Below, in pieces: positions 1 through 8,539 of a stretch of DNA of 64,000 bases. The notes beneath the pieces are model-generated. The model did no database searches. It was not told the origin of the DNA and saw nothing but the letters and a program-made list of their open reading frames with translations. Made by a program: the position numbers and the translations under genes. The DNA lies in assembly GCF_029392815.1 (NCBI RefSeq), contig NZ_CP113942.1, positions 1,302,001-1,366,000 of the forward strand. Reading direction: 5' to 3'. Within the stretch, counting starts at the first letter, position 1, and the number at the start of each line of letters is the position of its first letter. This DNA comes from Bifidobacterium sp. ESL0682. Lineage in GTDB: Bacteria > Actinomycetota > Actinomycetes > Actinomycetales > Bifidobacteriaceae.

Positions 1-396
1 CTGACTCAGATAGGCAAATATCGCATTAAGTTTGACATTGCCGCCTTTCCAATCACCCAATTGTCCCATATACTGACTGAATTTCTTCTTATCGAATGTA
101 CTATCAATATATTGCAATTGATCACACAGCGGATGCGGAGCTGGGTCTTTTCCAGCACGCCCCATGGAAGACTCCGTACAGGGTGCAATAATCGTGACAT
201 CCTGGGCATCTCTTGTAACGCCAATACAATTACCTGCGGCATCGAGCGATATCTGCAGCTTGGTTGGAAACGTCATATGGAACAAAGGCAACAGAGCTTT
301 TTTGACTTGCGGATTACCTTCTTCATCAAAAGGCACGATGCCTGTGCTGGACTCAATCCCATCGTAAGTTTTTAACAAATTGGACCACAGACTCAT
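1..396 (-). CDS. cas8c: Type I-C CRISPR-associated protein Cas8c (Csd1), N-terminal 132 residues, runs off the left edge
   Basis: Large subunit of the type I-C Cascade surveillance complex, which recognises the PAM and helps load target DNA. Reading leftward from the ATG at 396 the frame is open to the window edge. The protein starts MSLWSNLLKTYDG and contains PCTESSMGRAGKDPAPHPL around residues 70-90, which I recognise as the conserved Csd1 segment ending in PHPLCD. Its ATG overlaps the cas5 stop in an ATGA, so translation is probably coupled. The rest of the gene and any cas7, cas4, cas1, cas2 and CRISPR array would lie to the left and cannot be seen. Base composition is AT-rich compared with the core genes further right. 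Confidence 0.88.
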   Translation of the reverse strand, partial: MSLWSNLLKTYDGIESSTGIVPFDEEGNPQVKKALLPLFHMTFPTKLQISLDAAGNCIGVTRDAQDVTIIAPCTESSMGRAGKDPAPHPLCDQLQYIDSTFDKKKFSQYMGQLGDWKGGNVKLNAIFAYLSQ

Positions 397-1124
397 GACT
401 CCTCCTCGCCCAAATTGACATTGTTACCAGGCACAAATTGACGAATATGTCGATTTTCCCGAATAAGATTCGAGTCAAGTTCCCGCGAACCAGGTTGCGG
501 AAATTCTATAACCCCATTGTGCATCACAGGACGCCAGAACTGAGCGATGAAATCATGCTGATCGTTTTCATCTGGATAAATGAAGGAATGGAAGGTGTAC
601 CCCATGTCCATCTCGCCATAATCATCATAGAAACCTCCGCCTGAACCGAATTCACAAGGTTCGACATACCCTTGACACTCGCGCGTCCCAAGAAAGACAT
701 CTCTTCTACCACCAAGATTCACCGATCTTTTAGCGATGTTATGATGTTTGTTTTCATCCCGGTCAGCTGCCAAATCTTCTCGTTGCTTGTTCCACTCGAA
801 GTGGGCGAGTACTTGGTAACGTACATCCTTCAGGTATGTATAGTACGAAAGATCGTTGCCACCTTGTGTATATTTTATGGGACGAATGCCTTTGCTTTCG
901 GTCTGAATTCGGTTGACGACCCGGACGGCATCCACATACCAAATAAACGTCGGCTTCCAGTAAACGCTTTCGGTGATGCCTTTAAGTGCCTGGTACGTGG
1001 GAATCTGATAGGAGAATTTCTCACCTCCTACACGCGTTGCCACTTCAGAAAACAACGCATAAGGTCCGAACACCTCAAATTCTATGGAATTACGATATTT
1101 TTCATATTGCACATCCTGTTTCAT
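393..1124 (-). CDS. cas5c: Type I-C Cas5 (Cas5d) pre-crRNA endoribonuclease
   Basis: In type I-C systems Cas5d takes the place of Cas6: it cleaves the CRISPR transcript and stays on the 5' handle as a Cascade subunit. The predicted protein is 243 aa from the ATG at 1124; a TTG two codons earlier is possible. Family hallmarks visible are the N-terminal FEVFGPYALFSE region, PTYQALKGI with a candidate catalytic tyrosine, and a KHH cluster near the middle that matches the Lys-His pair of known Cas5d enzymes. The start lies inside the end of cas3 and the stop overlaps cas8c by 4 nt, so the three genes form one tightly packed operon. Assignment of catalytic residues is by analogy. Confidence 0.88.
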   Translation of the reverse strand: MKQDVQYEKYRNSIEFEVFGPYALFSEVATRVGGEKFSYQIPTYQALKGITESVYWKPTFIWYVDAVRVVNRIQTESKGIRPIKYTQGGNDLSYYTYLKDVRYQVLAHFEWNKQREDLAADRDENKHHNIAKRSVNLGGRRDVFLGTRECQGYVEPCEFGSGGGFYDDYGEMDMGYTFHSFIYPDENDQHDFIAQFWRPVMHNGVIEFPQPGSRELDSNLIRENRHIRQFVPGNNVNLGEEES

Positions 1125-3558
1125 TGTCAAACATCAAAAGGGGCATCTCCGTCTCAGTTACCACACCGTAGTCATCCTTATAATAAACCTCATTAAGCTG
1201 CCACACGTCGAAATCCTTATCGATACATTCCAAAGCGTGGTGGCTCATCAGTTTTTGAACTTCATAATCAAACAGAGATACAGAATAATCCTGTAACTTC
1301 CTTAGAGCCTTTACTCTTTGTTTGGCATCGCCGTTTCGCAAACAATCAACCCAAATATCACTGTCTCCATAATGGACCACAACATTCCTTGCGACATTCG
1401 ATATTACATGGAAGTTATCGCTTACCGTCTTAAACGACTGAGCGAGACAGTGCGCATAACCTCGATTGTCAATATGATCCATATACGATTCTCGCGCCGT
1501 CTCATTTACAGATAACAACTCATAGGCTGTCCTATCATTTGCCATAGGGTAATCCATTCTTCCGCCCTTATCACATTCATGAAAATATTCTTGGTAAAAC
1601 GCATCCAACATCTCCTTTGATTGCAAATCCGCATCCGGATAGTCATGCATCAGGCCCAGAGTAATGGATTTGCCCAACTCAATGTCCTTGAGTCTGCTTA
1701 GTCCTCTCTCATTTGCGATTGGATAGACGTACACATTTTTCGGGGTCTCGGATTCACCGCTTCGATTGCATCGCCCGGCTGCCTGCATAATGCTGTCCAG
1801 ACCAGCCATCGCGCGCACGACACTGGAAAAAGACACATCGACGCCAGCCTCAATGAGCTGCGTACTGATGCAGATAACGGGCTTACCTGTATACACACGT
1901 TTGTCCCTAATTGTCTCATTCAGGGGTTTAAGCAGGGTTTCCATATGACTGATTTGATCTCGTCTGTGACGACCACACATCGAAGTACTTAAATGGATGA
2001 CGTTACATTGTTTGAACCGATCATCATTCGCAATCATCTGGTATATTCTGCGCGCCTCTGATTTAAGATTGACAATTGCCAGACAACTACCTTCTGTCAT
2101 CGCCAGTTCAAGAATCCTGTCGGCGAGCGCCTCGATGCTTATTTCTTCTGCGGTCGCAATGATATTCGTTCTACGCAATTGTTCTTGGTAGCCTTCTGAT
2201 TCGGCAATCAAATCAGGATTGTCCGAAATCAGAAGATTCTTCCTCTGTGTTTTTTCCAGTGGAGGCTGGGTTGCCGTACACAATAAAACCGTCGTGTTCA
2301 GCACCTTTGAGAGGAAACTGACAACTTCATCAAACAGATGGATTGTGTTGATTGGCAACGACTGTATTTCATCGAAAATAATCACGCTGTCGGCCATGTT
2401 ATGGAATTTCCGCAAATCAGTACCATGTGAGGACATAACCGTTTCAAGAAACTGCACCATGGTCGTCACTATTATGGGGTTGTCCCAGCGTTGCGCAGCC
2501 TCCTGACGCTTTCTCTGCAACTCATCGCGCATCTGCTCGGGTATTTTCATATCGTCAAACTCATTGACGGCACTTGAATAATGTTCGAGCAAGGTGTCAT
2601 CGTCCGCCGATAAATCTAGGAATTTTCGCAAATCGCGTGAAGTCTGTTCAGTGATAGATAGATACGGAATAACATAAATAATGCGCCTCTTAACAGTCTT
2701 CTGAGCGTGATGCAGGGCAAAGCGGAATGAAGCCAACGTTTTGCCACCTCCTGTCGGAACAGACAGACGATAAATTCCGGTAGGCCTATCGCATGCATCA
2801 AGACATTGCTGCGAAATACTGGTTCTGATGCGATTGACCAGAGACGTGTTGTCAAAATCTTTCAGATGAGATTCAAATCGTGAAATCAAAGCATCCCAAT
2901 CAACTTCCCGCTGCTGTCTTTTCGCCCCCTCGCTGAATTGTGCAGTATCTAACCGATCGGCATCGATCAGTCTCGAATAAACATATTTCGTATATAGCCC
3001 CAAGGCGAAATTAAATGAACCCTGCCGTTGTGCACCCTGATAGCCGTCGTTCATCAAACCTTCCACAAAATTTTTGGAATCCAATGCTGCGGTATTGAAG
3101 TAATCAGACAAATCCAATTTCATTCCTGTAAGATTTTTCTTCACCTCATCGAAATGATACTTTTCATCGCTTTGCCGGTCACTGTTCACTGAATCAAAAA
3201 AGGTACTGTAACCATCTGGACTGAGATAATCAGGCAAATCGCCGTGATGCTTCGCAATGGCTCCCTCCAACACCTCTTGTGTCAACATCTCAAATTCATC
3301 TGAAATCGGGAATCCAGCACTGACGAATGCACCTTGCAACGAATGAATCACATCACCGCGATTGGCGTCTCCATTGAGCAAATAACTTTGAAAACGATTG
3401 GTCGCCTTGCCTATATCATGCAGACATCCCGCCAAAAAAGCGATATTTCCAAACCGGTTTTCGAATTTCTTAGAAAATGTAGCAGTATGTAATAAATGTT
3501 CTTGCAACGTCTGCTCACGAGTATGTTCATCATTAATATGTGCAAGTAAAGCTTTCAT
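1102..3558 (-). CDS. cas3: CRISPR-associated helicase/nuclease Cas3 (type I-C, HD domain fused at the N-terminus)
   Basis: Effector nuclease-helicase recruited by Cascade to degrade target DNA. The protein is 818 aa, normal for an HD-Cas3 fusion. The HD nuclease is seen as H21, the HD pair at 47-48 (CLHDIGK) and HH at 104-105. The SF2 helicase has Walker A VPTGGGKT around 267-274, motif II DEIQ at 396-399, a TATQ-type motif III, and STQLIEAGVDVSF followed by QAAGRCNR as motifs V and VI. The start is supported by AAAGGAG 9-10 nt before the ATG. It is the first gene of the cas operon, overlaps cas5 by 23 nt, and all visible catalytic motifs are intact. Confidence 0.95.
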   Translation of the reverse strand: MKALLAHINDEHTREQTLQEHLLHTATFSKKFENRFGNIAFLAGCLHDIGKATNRFQSYLLNGDANRGDVIHSLQGAFVSAGFPISDEFEMLTQEVLEGAIAKHHGDLPDYLSPDGYSTFFDSVNSDRQSDEKYHFDEVKKNLTGMKLDLSDYFNTAALDSKNFVEGLMNDGYQGAQRQGSFNFALGLYTKYVYSRLIDADRLDTAQFSEGAKRQQREVDWDALISRFESHLKDFDNTSLVNRIRTSISQQCLDACDRPTGIYRLSVPTGGGKTLASFRFALHHAQKTVKRRIIYVIPYLSITEQTSRDLRKFLDLSADDDTLLEHYSSAVNEFDDMKIPEQMRDELQRKRQEAAQRWDNPIIVTTMVQFLETVMSSHGTDLRKFHNMADSVIIFDEIQSLPINTIHLFDEVVSFLSKVLNTTVLLCTATQPPLEKTQRKNLLISDNPDLIAESEGYQEQLRRTNIIATAEEISIEALADRILELAMTEGSCLAIVNLKSEARRIYQMIANDDRFKQCNVIHLSTSMCGRHRRDQISHMETLLKPLNETIRDKRVYTGKPVICISTQLIEAGVDVSFSSVVRAMAGLDSIMQAAGRCNRSGESETPKNVYVYPIANERGLSRLKDIELGKSITLGLMHDYPDADLQSKEMLDAFYQEYFHECDKGGRMDYPMANDRTAYELLSVNETARESYMDHIDNRGYAHCLAQSFKTVSDNFHVISNVARNVVVHYGDSDIWVDCLRNGDAKQRVKALRKLQDYSVSLFDYEVQKLMSHHALECIDKDFDVWQLNEVYYKDDYGVVTETEMPLLMFDNETGCAI

Positions 3559-3589
3559 TCTGGCCGCTCCTTTGCGTTTCTTTTGAATA

Positions 3590-3595
3590 AGTATA
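3590..3595 (-). promoter_or_regulatory. Candidate -10 element of the cas operon promoter
   Basis: On the minus strand TATACT lies about 31 nt upstream of the cas3 ATG in a very AT-rich stretch. No good -35 hexamer is found at 17 nt spacing, so this is a candidate based on one hexamer only. Confidence 0.35.
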
Positions 3596-3715
3596 TCACG
3601 TTTTTATTTAATCATTCATTAGAATAGAAAAATAATTTATTTGAAACATGACTGTATACTTTAAAACGTCATCAGCAATGATGTGGATTGAAATTAATGC
3701 ATGATTAAGAACATT

Positions 3716-3751
3716 CTTGTTGCGCCACAATAATTATTGCAGCGCAACAAG
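3716..3751. repeat. Long inverted repeat upstream of the cas operon
   Basis: CTTGTTGCGC at 3716-3725 is the exact reverse complement of 3742-3751. Between them lies a second perfect palindrome, CAATAATTATTG (3728-3739). It could be a terminator for the toxin-antitoxin transcript or an operator for cas expression. No T-run follows on the minus strand, which weakens the terminator reading. Confidence 0.6.
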
Positions 3752-3864
3752 ATGAGCTTATTCACCAATTCTTTCTTGAATACAGCACTAAAACAGTAAG
3801 TCTTATCACAAGATATTGGTTTATTCGTCCATCATGCCCATAAATCAGCCCTAATCCCAGAGTC

Positions 3865-4169
3865 CTATTCAAACTCAGGTTCATACCCGTCATCCGCTTC
3901 AGACTCTCCACCAAACACTTCCTCTTCAGTTAGACGCTTGCCATCATCGTTTTTAATCGTTCCAGTGCTTCTTGATACAGCACGAAATTCTCTTCAGCCT
4001 CGTTCAGCCGACGATAATCATCTGGACTTACAATAACCGCTGTCGGTTTATTATTTTTCAAAACAACAACCGGGTTATCATCCTGTACACGTTTGAACGT
4101 CTGACTCGCCTTACCGTGGTTAAAATCGCTGACCGAAACCAAATTATTCAAAAGAGTAACAGTTCCCAT
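3865..4169 (-). CDS. Phd/YefM-family antitoxin; C-terminal tail displaced by an apparent 1-nt frameshift
   Basis: Antitoxin that would bind the toxin encoded just upstream and repress its own operon. The uninterrupted frame (3930-4169) gives 79 aa with the Phd/YefM N-terminal fold: a VSVSDFNHGKASQTFKRV segment, then VVVLKNNKPTAVIVSPDDYRRL. It stops shortly after EALERLK. In the next frame the sequence continues as NDDGKRLTEEEVFGGESEAD and stops at 3865, which looks like the acidic toxin-binding tail of this family. Adding one A to the run at 3950-3954 joins the two parts. The ribosome binding site AGAAAGAGG precedes the ATG. The extension is inferred from its character, not from an alignment. 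Confidence 0.72.
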
Positions 4170-4251
4170 AATACCTCTTTCTTACAATTATAATCCATGT
4201 AATATATGTTATTTAAATTTAAAACATAATTCAAATCAGTAGTATCAATCA

Positions 4252-4568
4252 TTATAATCGCTTTGCCGCTTCTCTATAAACGGTTTCATCATCTCGTACA
4301 CCTACAATCACAACAGTCATCGTTTCATTAACTCGTTCGAGGGAATAAACGATTCTTATCCCGTCGCCTCTTAATTTCACTTTCAATAAGCCAGTTAAAT
4401 CGTTATTTCTTTTATGCCCTAAAGGCTTACCATATCCACCTTCAGTGAACGGTAAAGGGTTATCGGAAACCTTATGAATTGCTTTACGCACATGGCTTGC
4501 ACGTGGTTCACCAAGTTTTTAATGTCAACCTTTGCCTCATTTAAATATTTAACTTGCCATTTACCCAT
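4252..4568 (-). pseudogene. RelE/ParE-superfamily toxin, frameshifted as read
   Basis: Probable mRNA-interferase or gyrase-type toxin of the RelE/ParE fold. The ATG at 4568 has an AGAGGTG ribosome binding site and begins MGKWQVKYLNEAKVDIK, a typical RelE N-terminus. The frame then breaks. The matching C-terminal part, KLGEPRASHVRKAIHKVSDN followed by GYGKPLGHKR and DGIRIVYSLER, lies in the next frame. One extra A in the run at 4516-4520 restores a protein of about 105 aa, the usual size. As read, the start-proximal frame yields only a short non-functional peptide. The toxin lies upstream of the antitoxin, the reverse of the more common order. The break could be genuine decay or a sequencing error. 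Confidence 0.75.
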
Positions 4569-4883
4569 TTTGACACCTCTCCGTTGCTTACAGCCCATCT
4601 CTTTGGAAGATTATCAATCCAAAATCAAAATAATCAAATCAGTTTTAGGAAGATGTCAAAAAAATCAAGATTTCATTCCTATATAAAATAGCAATCAATA
4701 CAATACATGTTGCTAATAGAACCAGTTAATCTTCACGGTTATTAAAACCTCAACATTGATACTTCATTTATTTAACTGATTTCTTTATTGATGAGCAACC
4801 GATAATATCTCGCAGCAAAGAATAGTAAAATATCAGAAGAAAGCGTTGGAGGACAGTTATAAAGAATCAGGGAGAAACGCAAT
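4569..4883. other. Intergenic region between the divergent toxin gene and the first DsbA-like gene
   Basis: Roughly 315 bp, AT-rich, no credible coding frame. It must hold both divergent promoters; only the toxin-side TTGACA is clear. Confidence 0.55.
4630..4659 (-). promoter_or_regulatory. Candidate promoter of the toxin-antitoxin operon
   Basis: On the minus strand TTGACA (complement of 4654-4659) is followed after about 17 nt by an AT-rich hexamer resembling a weak -10 (GATTAT). It lies about 65 nt upstream of the toxin ATG. Confidence 0.35.
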
Positions 4884-5840
4884 ATGGCAAACAACGGAAA
4901 TGAAAACAACGTTCAACGACCAAACATTGCGATAAACGATAACTCACAAACTCATTATTATGGTGAAACAAACAAAAGTTTTCCTCATTCAGCTGATACG
5001 AAGCAAAAGCACCACACGCTCACTATCTTCGCGATCATCGCGGCCGTGTTGGTCGTGGTCATTGTGGCGGTTGTGGGGTATGCGTATTGGGACAAGCAGC
5101 ATGCGGAAGATCGTGCTTACCAACAGCTGCAGGAACTGACGCAGAAGCCAGCAGACATGACCAAGCAAGGCGGCCTGCCGACTTTTAAAGCCGGCGAGTT
5201 CAATCCCGATGCGCCCAGCGTCGACCTGTACGTCGATTACTTCTGCCCCGACTGCGCGGATCTCGACCGCGTCCTCTCCCTCACGCTGAAGAAACTGGCC
5301 GATGCGAGACAGATCAACCTGTATCTGCACCCAGTCAATTTCCTCGACGCCAAAACGAAGAACCACTACTCCACCCGAGCTGCAGGCGTTGCCGCTTATA
5401 TCTCTTCCCACGAACCGGACAAACTACTCGATTTCACCATGGCGATGTATGCCGATAACTTCATGCCGAGCTCAAAGAACGGCAAAGACATCACCGACCG
5501 ACAGTTGACCGACCTGGCCATAAAGGCCGGAGTGAGCAAGCAAGTGGCCTCAGCAGCTACGAACGGTACCTACACGGATTACGTTCAGAAGGCCACGAAA
5601 TACACTCTGCTTCGCAAAGACCTGTTTGTCGACGTACATGGCGAACATCGTTTCTCGTCACCGACCATCGCCATTAACGGCACCATGTGGAAATACCGGG
5701 CAATGCAGAAGCTAGAGAACGTCTCGCCTGCACTGGTTCAGGTCATTGGTCTGCGCCAGCAAGACGTTGGCAACCCCCAGGTCATGCCGTCGATTGGTGC
5801 GCATGGGCAAGTCAGGGCGATGGCAAAACAATATTTGTGA
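4884..5840 (+). CDS. Membrane-anchored DsbA-like thioredoxin (paralogue 1, CPDC active site)
   Basis: Extracytoplasmic thiol-disulfide oxidoreductase, expected to form or rearrange disulfides in exported proteins. The protein is 318 aa: a polar cytoplasmic tail (about 1-45), one transmembrane helix (about 48-68, TIFAIIAAVLVVVIVAVVGY), then an outside thioredoxin domain. The CxxC redox site is FCPDC and the cis-proline loop is SSPTIAIN. GGGAGAAACGCAAT precedes the ATG. The C-terminal domain is clearly homologous to the gene at 7293-8279; a TraX-like gene on the other strand lies between them. No DsbB or VKOR partner is visible nearby, so the reoxidising partner is unknown. Confidence 0.85.
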   Translation: MANNGNENNVQRPNIAINDNSQTHYYGETNKSFPHSADTKQKHHTLTIFAIIAAVLVVVIVAVVGYAYWDKQHAEDRAYQQLQELTQKPADMTKQGGLPTFKAGEFNPDAPSVDLYVDYFCPDCADLDRVLSLTLKKLADARQINLYLHPVNFLDAKTKNHYSTRAAGVAAYISSHEPDKLLDFTMAMYADNFMPSSKNGKDITDRQLTDLAIKAGVSKQVASAATNGTYTDYVQKATKYTLLRKDLFVDVHGEHRFSSPTIAINGTMWKYRAMQKLENVSPALVQVIGLRQQDVGNPQVMPSIGAHGQVRAMAKQYL

Positions 5841-5985
5841 CCACCGAAGATTGATGCCGGAATCCTTGTCAACAAAACAGACTAGCCAATCAAACCGGTT
5901 CACAAGAGGTCGGGCACATCGTCCTTGCCTCCCCCACTGCCGACTCATCACTCACAGCATATTCAATGTTTAGTTGAGTCCGAAA

Positions 5986-6027
5986 TTAAAAGGGCCGTTG
6001 CAAATCAGTTTGCAACGGCCCTTTTAA
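5986..6027. terminator. Bidirectional terminator, perfect 19-bp stem with TCAG loop
   Basis: 5986-6004 pairs perfectly with 6009-6027; both ends of the stem are A/T runs, so it can serve as an intrinsic terminator for the rightward DsbA-like gene and the leftward TraX-like gene. Confidence 0.88.
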
Positions 6028-6085
6028 TAAGCAAATACAACCCGAGTCAAACACTCGAATTCATACTCGCAGGGTTTAAAACCAC

Positions 6086-6949
6086 TCAGACAATGCTTGC
6101 CAGAATATACAGCGCGGCGATATGGGCGGGATAGAAGATATAGAAGAAATACTTGTCTCCGCGTCCTTTCGCGCCATTGTAAAGCAGGATCGGAATGATG
6201 GCGAAAATCATCATCCATTGGGTCTGTCCTACTAAAGCGTAGAGCACCGCAACCACAGCGATAGCCAAGCTCTGCCAGATTGCGCTGCGTTTGACGTTGC
6301 GGAGAGCGTACATCACCGGAATGAGTAACACCATAACCGTGTTTTCAGCGAGCAGGATCGCAGGATCGACCGCAGTCAGCACTCGCAACGCCCAAAGCAT
6401 CATCGGGCTTTGTGAGCCGTCACCTTGAGCCATGAACGGCAAAAGGGCAAGCGAAAGCAGGAACGGAAGGGCAAAAAGCAACAATCCTTCGGCCGTCTTC
6501 TTGACGCGGAAACCGCGGGTGACATCATGTTTTTTGAACGCAGCCTCAAAACAATCGACAGCGACCATGAAAATCGTGCCGATGAAGAGGTCTCGGAAGA
6601 TGTTGTTGACCAGCTGTGCACCGTCATAATTGACCACCTGCTGAAGGCCCATATCAAGTGCAGCCATCAAGACCATGCACACGTAAAGCCGCACCATGTA
6701 GGCCTTTTTGCTGTGCGTGTGCGAGAAGCCAATGACGCTGACAAAGAAGAACAGCGTGGCCACGGGTCGCCCGAACCAGTCGAGCCAATTCGGCGCACCT
6801 TGTGTGGCGAACATCTGATGGACGTGGTCGACCACCATCAGTACCACGCCGATCATCTTGATGTCGAAAGTCGTCAGGCCAAGCCGCCGGATATGGCCCT
6901 TGCCGACCGTACCGGTTCCGTTGCTAGCGATAGTGATATTTCTACTCAT
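6086..6949 (-). CDS. TraX-family polytopic membrane protein
   Basis: Member of the TraX family, named after the F-plasmid protein that N-acetylates pilin; chromosomal homologues in Gram-positive bacteria are mostly uncharacterised. The protein is 287 aa with about seven or eight hydrophobic helices. Family signatures are the N-terminal TTFDIKMIGVVLMVVDHVHQ, with a conserved aspartate-histidine, and the C-terminal YFFYIFYPAHIAALYIL. A weak GGGGA lies upstream of the ATG. It sits between, and antisense to, two DsbA-like thioredoxins. A role in modifying an exported protein or surface polymer is inference. The substrate is unknown. Confidence 0.82.
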   Translation of the reverse strand: MSRNITIASNGTGTVGKGHIRRLGLTTFDIKMIGVVLMVVDHVHQMFATQGAPNWLDWFGRPVATLFFFVSVIGFSHTHSKKAYMVRLYVCMVLMAALDMGLQQVVNYDGAQLVNNIFRDLFIGTIFMVAVDCFEAAFKKHDVTRGFRVKKTAEGLLLFALPFLLSLALLPFMAQGDGSQSPMMLWALRVLTAVDPAILLAENTVMVLLIPVMYALRNVKRSAIWQSLAIAVVAVLYALVGQTQWMMIFAIIPILLYNGAKGRGDKYFFYIFYPAHIAALYILASIV

Positions 6950-7292
6950 TCGTATATTTCCCCATTTGCAATTGGCGTTTTAAAGCCAATACTGTGTCTG
7001 CTTTGTGTTCATAAAAATCCCAAATGCCGTCTCGATTCCCCAACGGAAACCAGCATCCTTACGAACTCCAAGAATACGGGCCAGTGACAGTTACGCCATC
7101 GTTCTGCAGGATGAAATATTATTCTTGCCTGTCTAATTATTCGGAATGACACTGAATTGAATCGTTAAGCCCACATACTGTCAAGCTATCTTCCGTTTTC
7201 GTCTCCGCCGATATACTTGTTATACAACACTGAGCGCTTGTTACAACACTCAAGGAACAGAGTCCATAAGCAAGCACAAAAAGGGGCAAAGT
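6950..7292. other. Divergent intergenic region, TraX-like gene / second DsbA-like gene
   Basis: About 340 bp without a convincing gene or RNA. It contains the AAAGGGG ribosome binding site of the downstream gene; no clear promoter pair or repeat was found. Confidence 0.5.
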
Positions 7293-8279
7293 ATGTCACG
7301 CAAACACCGCAAGCCACAGAACAGAACGGCTCACCCATCAAGCAATTCCACTACTTCAACGCGAGCTCAGCAGCAACGACTCGCATCCAAACTAGCAGCT
7401 GAAGCGCAAGCGGCTGCGGTAACAGCGAAGGAACGTCAGCAGCAGACAATCATCGGCGCTATTGTGACGCTGGTTGTTGTGGCACTGGTCGCAGTAATTG
7501 GCGTAACCGCATGGGGTGAGCACAGCAAGGCACAACAAATCAAAGCTCAGACCACTTCCGGTGCCTATCGCCAGCTGCAGGCAGTCGCTCAGAAACCCGC
7601 GAACACCACCGATCAAGCCGGCTTGCTCGCCTGCAAGAAGGCCAAGCTCAACGCCAAGGTACCCACTGTCGAAATCTATCTCGACTTCATGTGCCCCACC
7701 TGCGGCGAGCTTAACCGCAAGCTTGACGCCACGTTAGAGAAGATGAACAAGGCCCGCCAAATCAATATCGAGGTGCATCCGGTCACATTCCTCGATGGCA
7801 ATTCGACCGATCATTATTCACTGCGCACAGCGAGCGCCGCCGCATATATTGCCAGCAAAGACCCCGACCATCTGATGGATTTTGTATCGTCCTTGTTCGA
7901 AAAAGACTTCCAGCCCAGCGAAACCGCCTACAAGCCAGTGAGCGACGACCAAATCATCTGCCAAGCCGTCAAAGCTGGTGTCGACAAGACCACGGCAACC
8001 AAAGCCACACAAGGCACTTACACTGAATATATGAGCAAAGCAAACAATTACACTGTTTTGCATCGACCGGAATTATGCGACACCGCCATGTATCCGCAAG
8101 GTGGCACCTTCGCCACCCCGCTCATCCGTATCAACAAATCCGTCTGGTCGCTGAAAGACCGCTCTTATGATGAGCTAGCGTCCGACTTTGAAAACGGCAT
8201 CGGCCTGAAGGCTCAGGATGTCGGCAACGCTAAGGTCCTACCAACGCTCGGCCCCGATAACGCGCCAAAATCTGCATGA
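7293..8279 (+). CDS. Membrane-anchored DsbA-like thioredoxin (paralogue 2, CPTC active site)
   Basis: Second extracytoplasmic thiol-disulfide oxidoreductase of this cluster, 328 aa. A basic Ser/Gln/Ala-rich cytoplasmic tail (1-50) is followed by a transmembrane helix (about 53-73) and a thioredoxin domain. The redox motif is MCPTC and the cis-proline loop FATPLIRIN. It shares with paralogue 1 the stretches QKPA, ARQIN, HPVxFLD and QDVGN. It carries additional cysteines outside the CxxC pair (ACKK, IICQAV, ELCDT), which paralogue 1 lacks and which could matter for its redox behaviour. AAAGGGGCAAAGT before the ATG is a good ribosome binding site. Confidence 0.85.
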   Translation: MSRKHRKPQNRTAHPSSNSTTSTRAQQQRLASKLAAEAQAAAVTAKERQQQTIIGAIVTLVVVALVAVIGVTAWGEHSKAQQIKAQTTSGAYRQLQAVAQKPANTTDQAGLLACKKAKLNAKVPTVEIYLDFMCPTCGELNRKLDATLEKMNKARQINIEVHPVTFLDGNSTDHYSLRTASAAAYIASKDPDHLMDFVSSLFEKDFQPSETAYKPVSDDQIICQAVKAGVDKTTATKATQGTYTEYMSKANNYTVLHRPELCDTAMYPQGGTFATPLIRINKSVWSLKDRSYDELASDFENGIGLKAQDVGNAKVLPTLGPDNAPKSA

Positions 8280-8331
8280 AAACCCACACAGCTAGAGACG
8301 ACTGAAACAGTCAGCACACAATCTGATATGG

Positions 8332-8366
8332 AATCGGGTCCGCACCTTATGGGTGCGGACCCGATT
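8332..8366. terminator. Bidirectional terminator between the DsbA-like gene and ileS
   Basis: 8332-8346 pairs perfectly with 8352-8366 (15 bp, TTATG loop). Convergent genes end on both sides; a short T-rich tail follows on the plus strand. Confidence 0.85.
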
Positions 8367-8539
8367 TCTATTTACAGTATTACTGCACAAGTCGTCTTTG
8401 TGCTATTCATTTCAACGGAGCAGCAACAATGATTAATGCGCCTGCCGTGCACTTCAATACACATTCGGCGGAACGTTCCTAATGGAAACCGTCCCGCCGA
8501 ATTATCTGAATTACTTAGAAGATATTATTCCAAACTTCC

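Larger units (their letters stand above)
3559..3864. other. AT-rich intergenic region between the cas operon and the toxin-antitoxin genes
   Basis: About 300 bp without a credible gene. It holds the cas3 ribosome binding site and presumed promoter, and one long inverted repeat (3716-3751). I see no CRISPR repeats, tRNA or other coding signal. Confidence 0.6.

Noticed and set aside
1-4900. CRISPR array associated with the type I-C genes
   Set aside because: I looked for regularly spaced repeats on both strands near the cas genes and found none; the array should lie left of the window.
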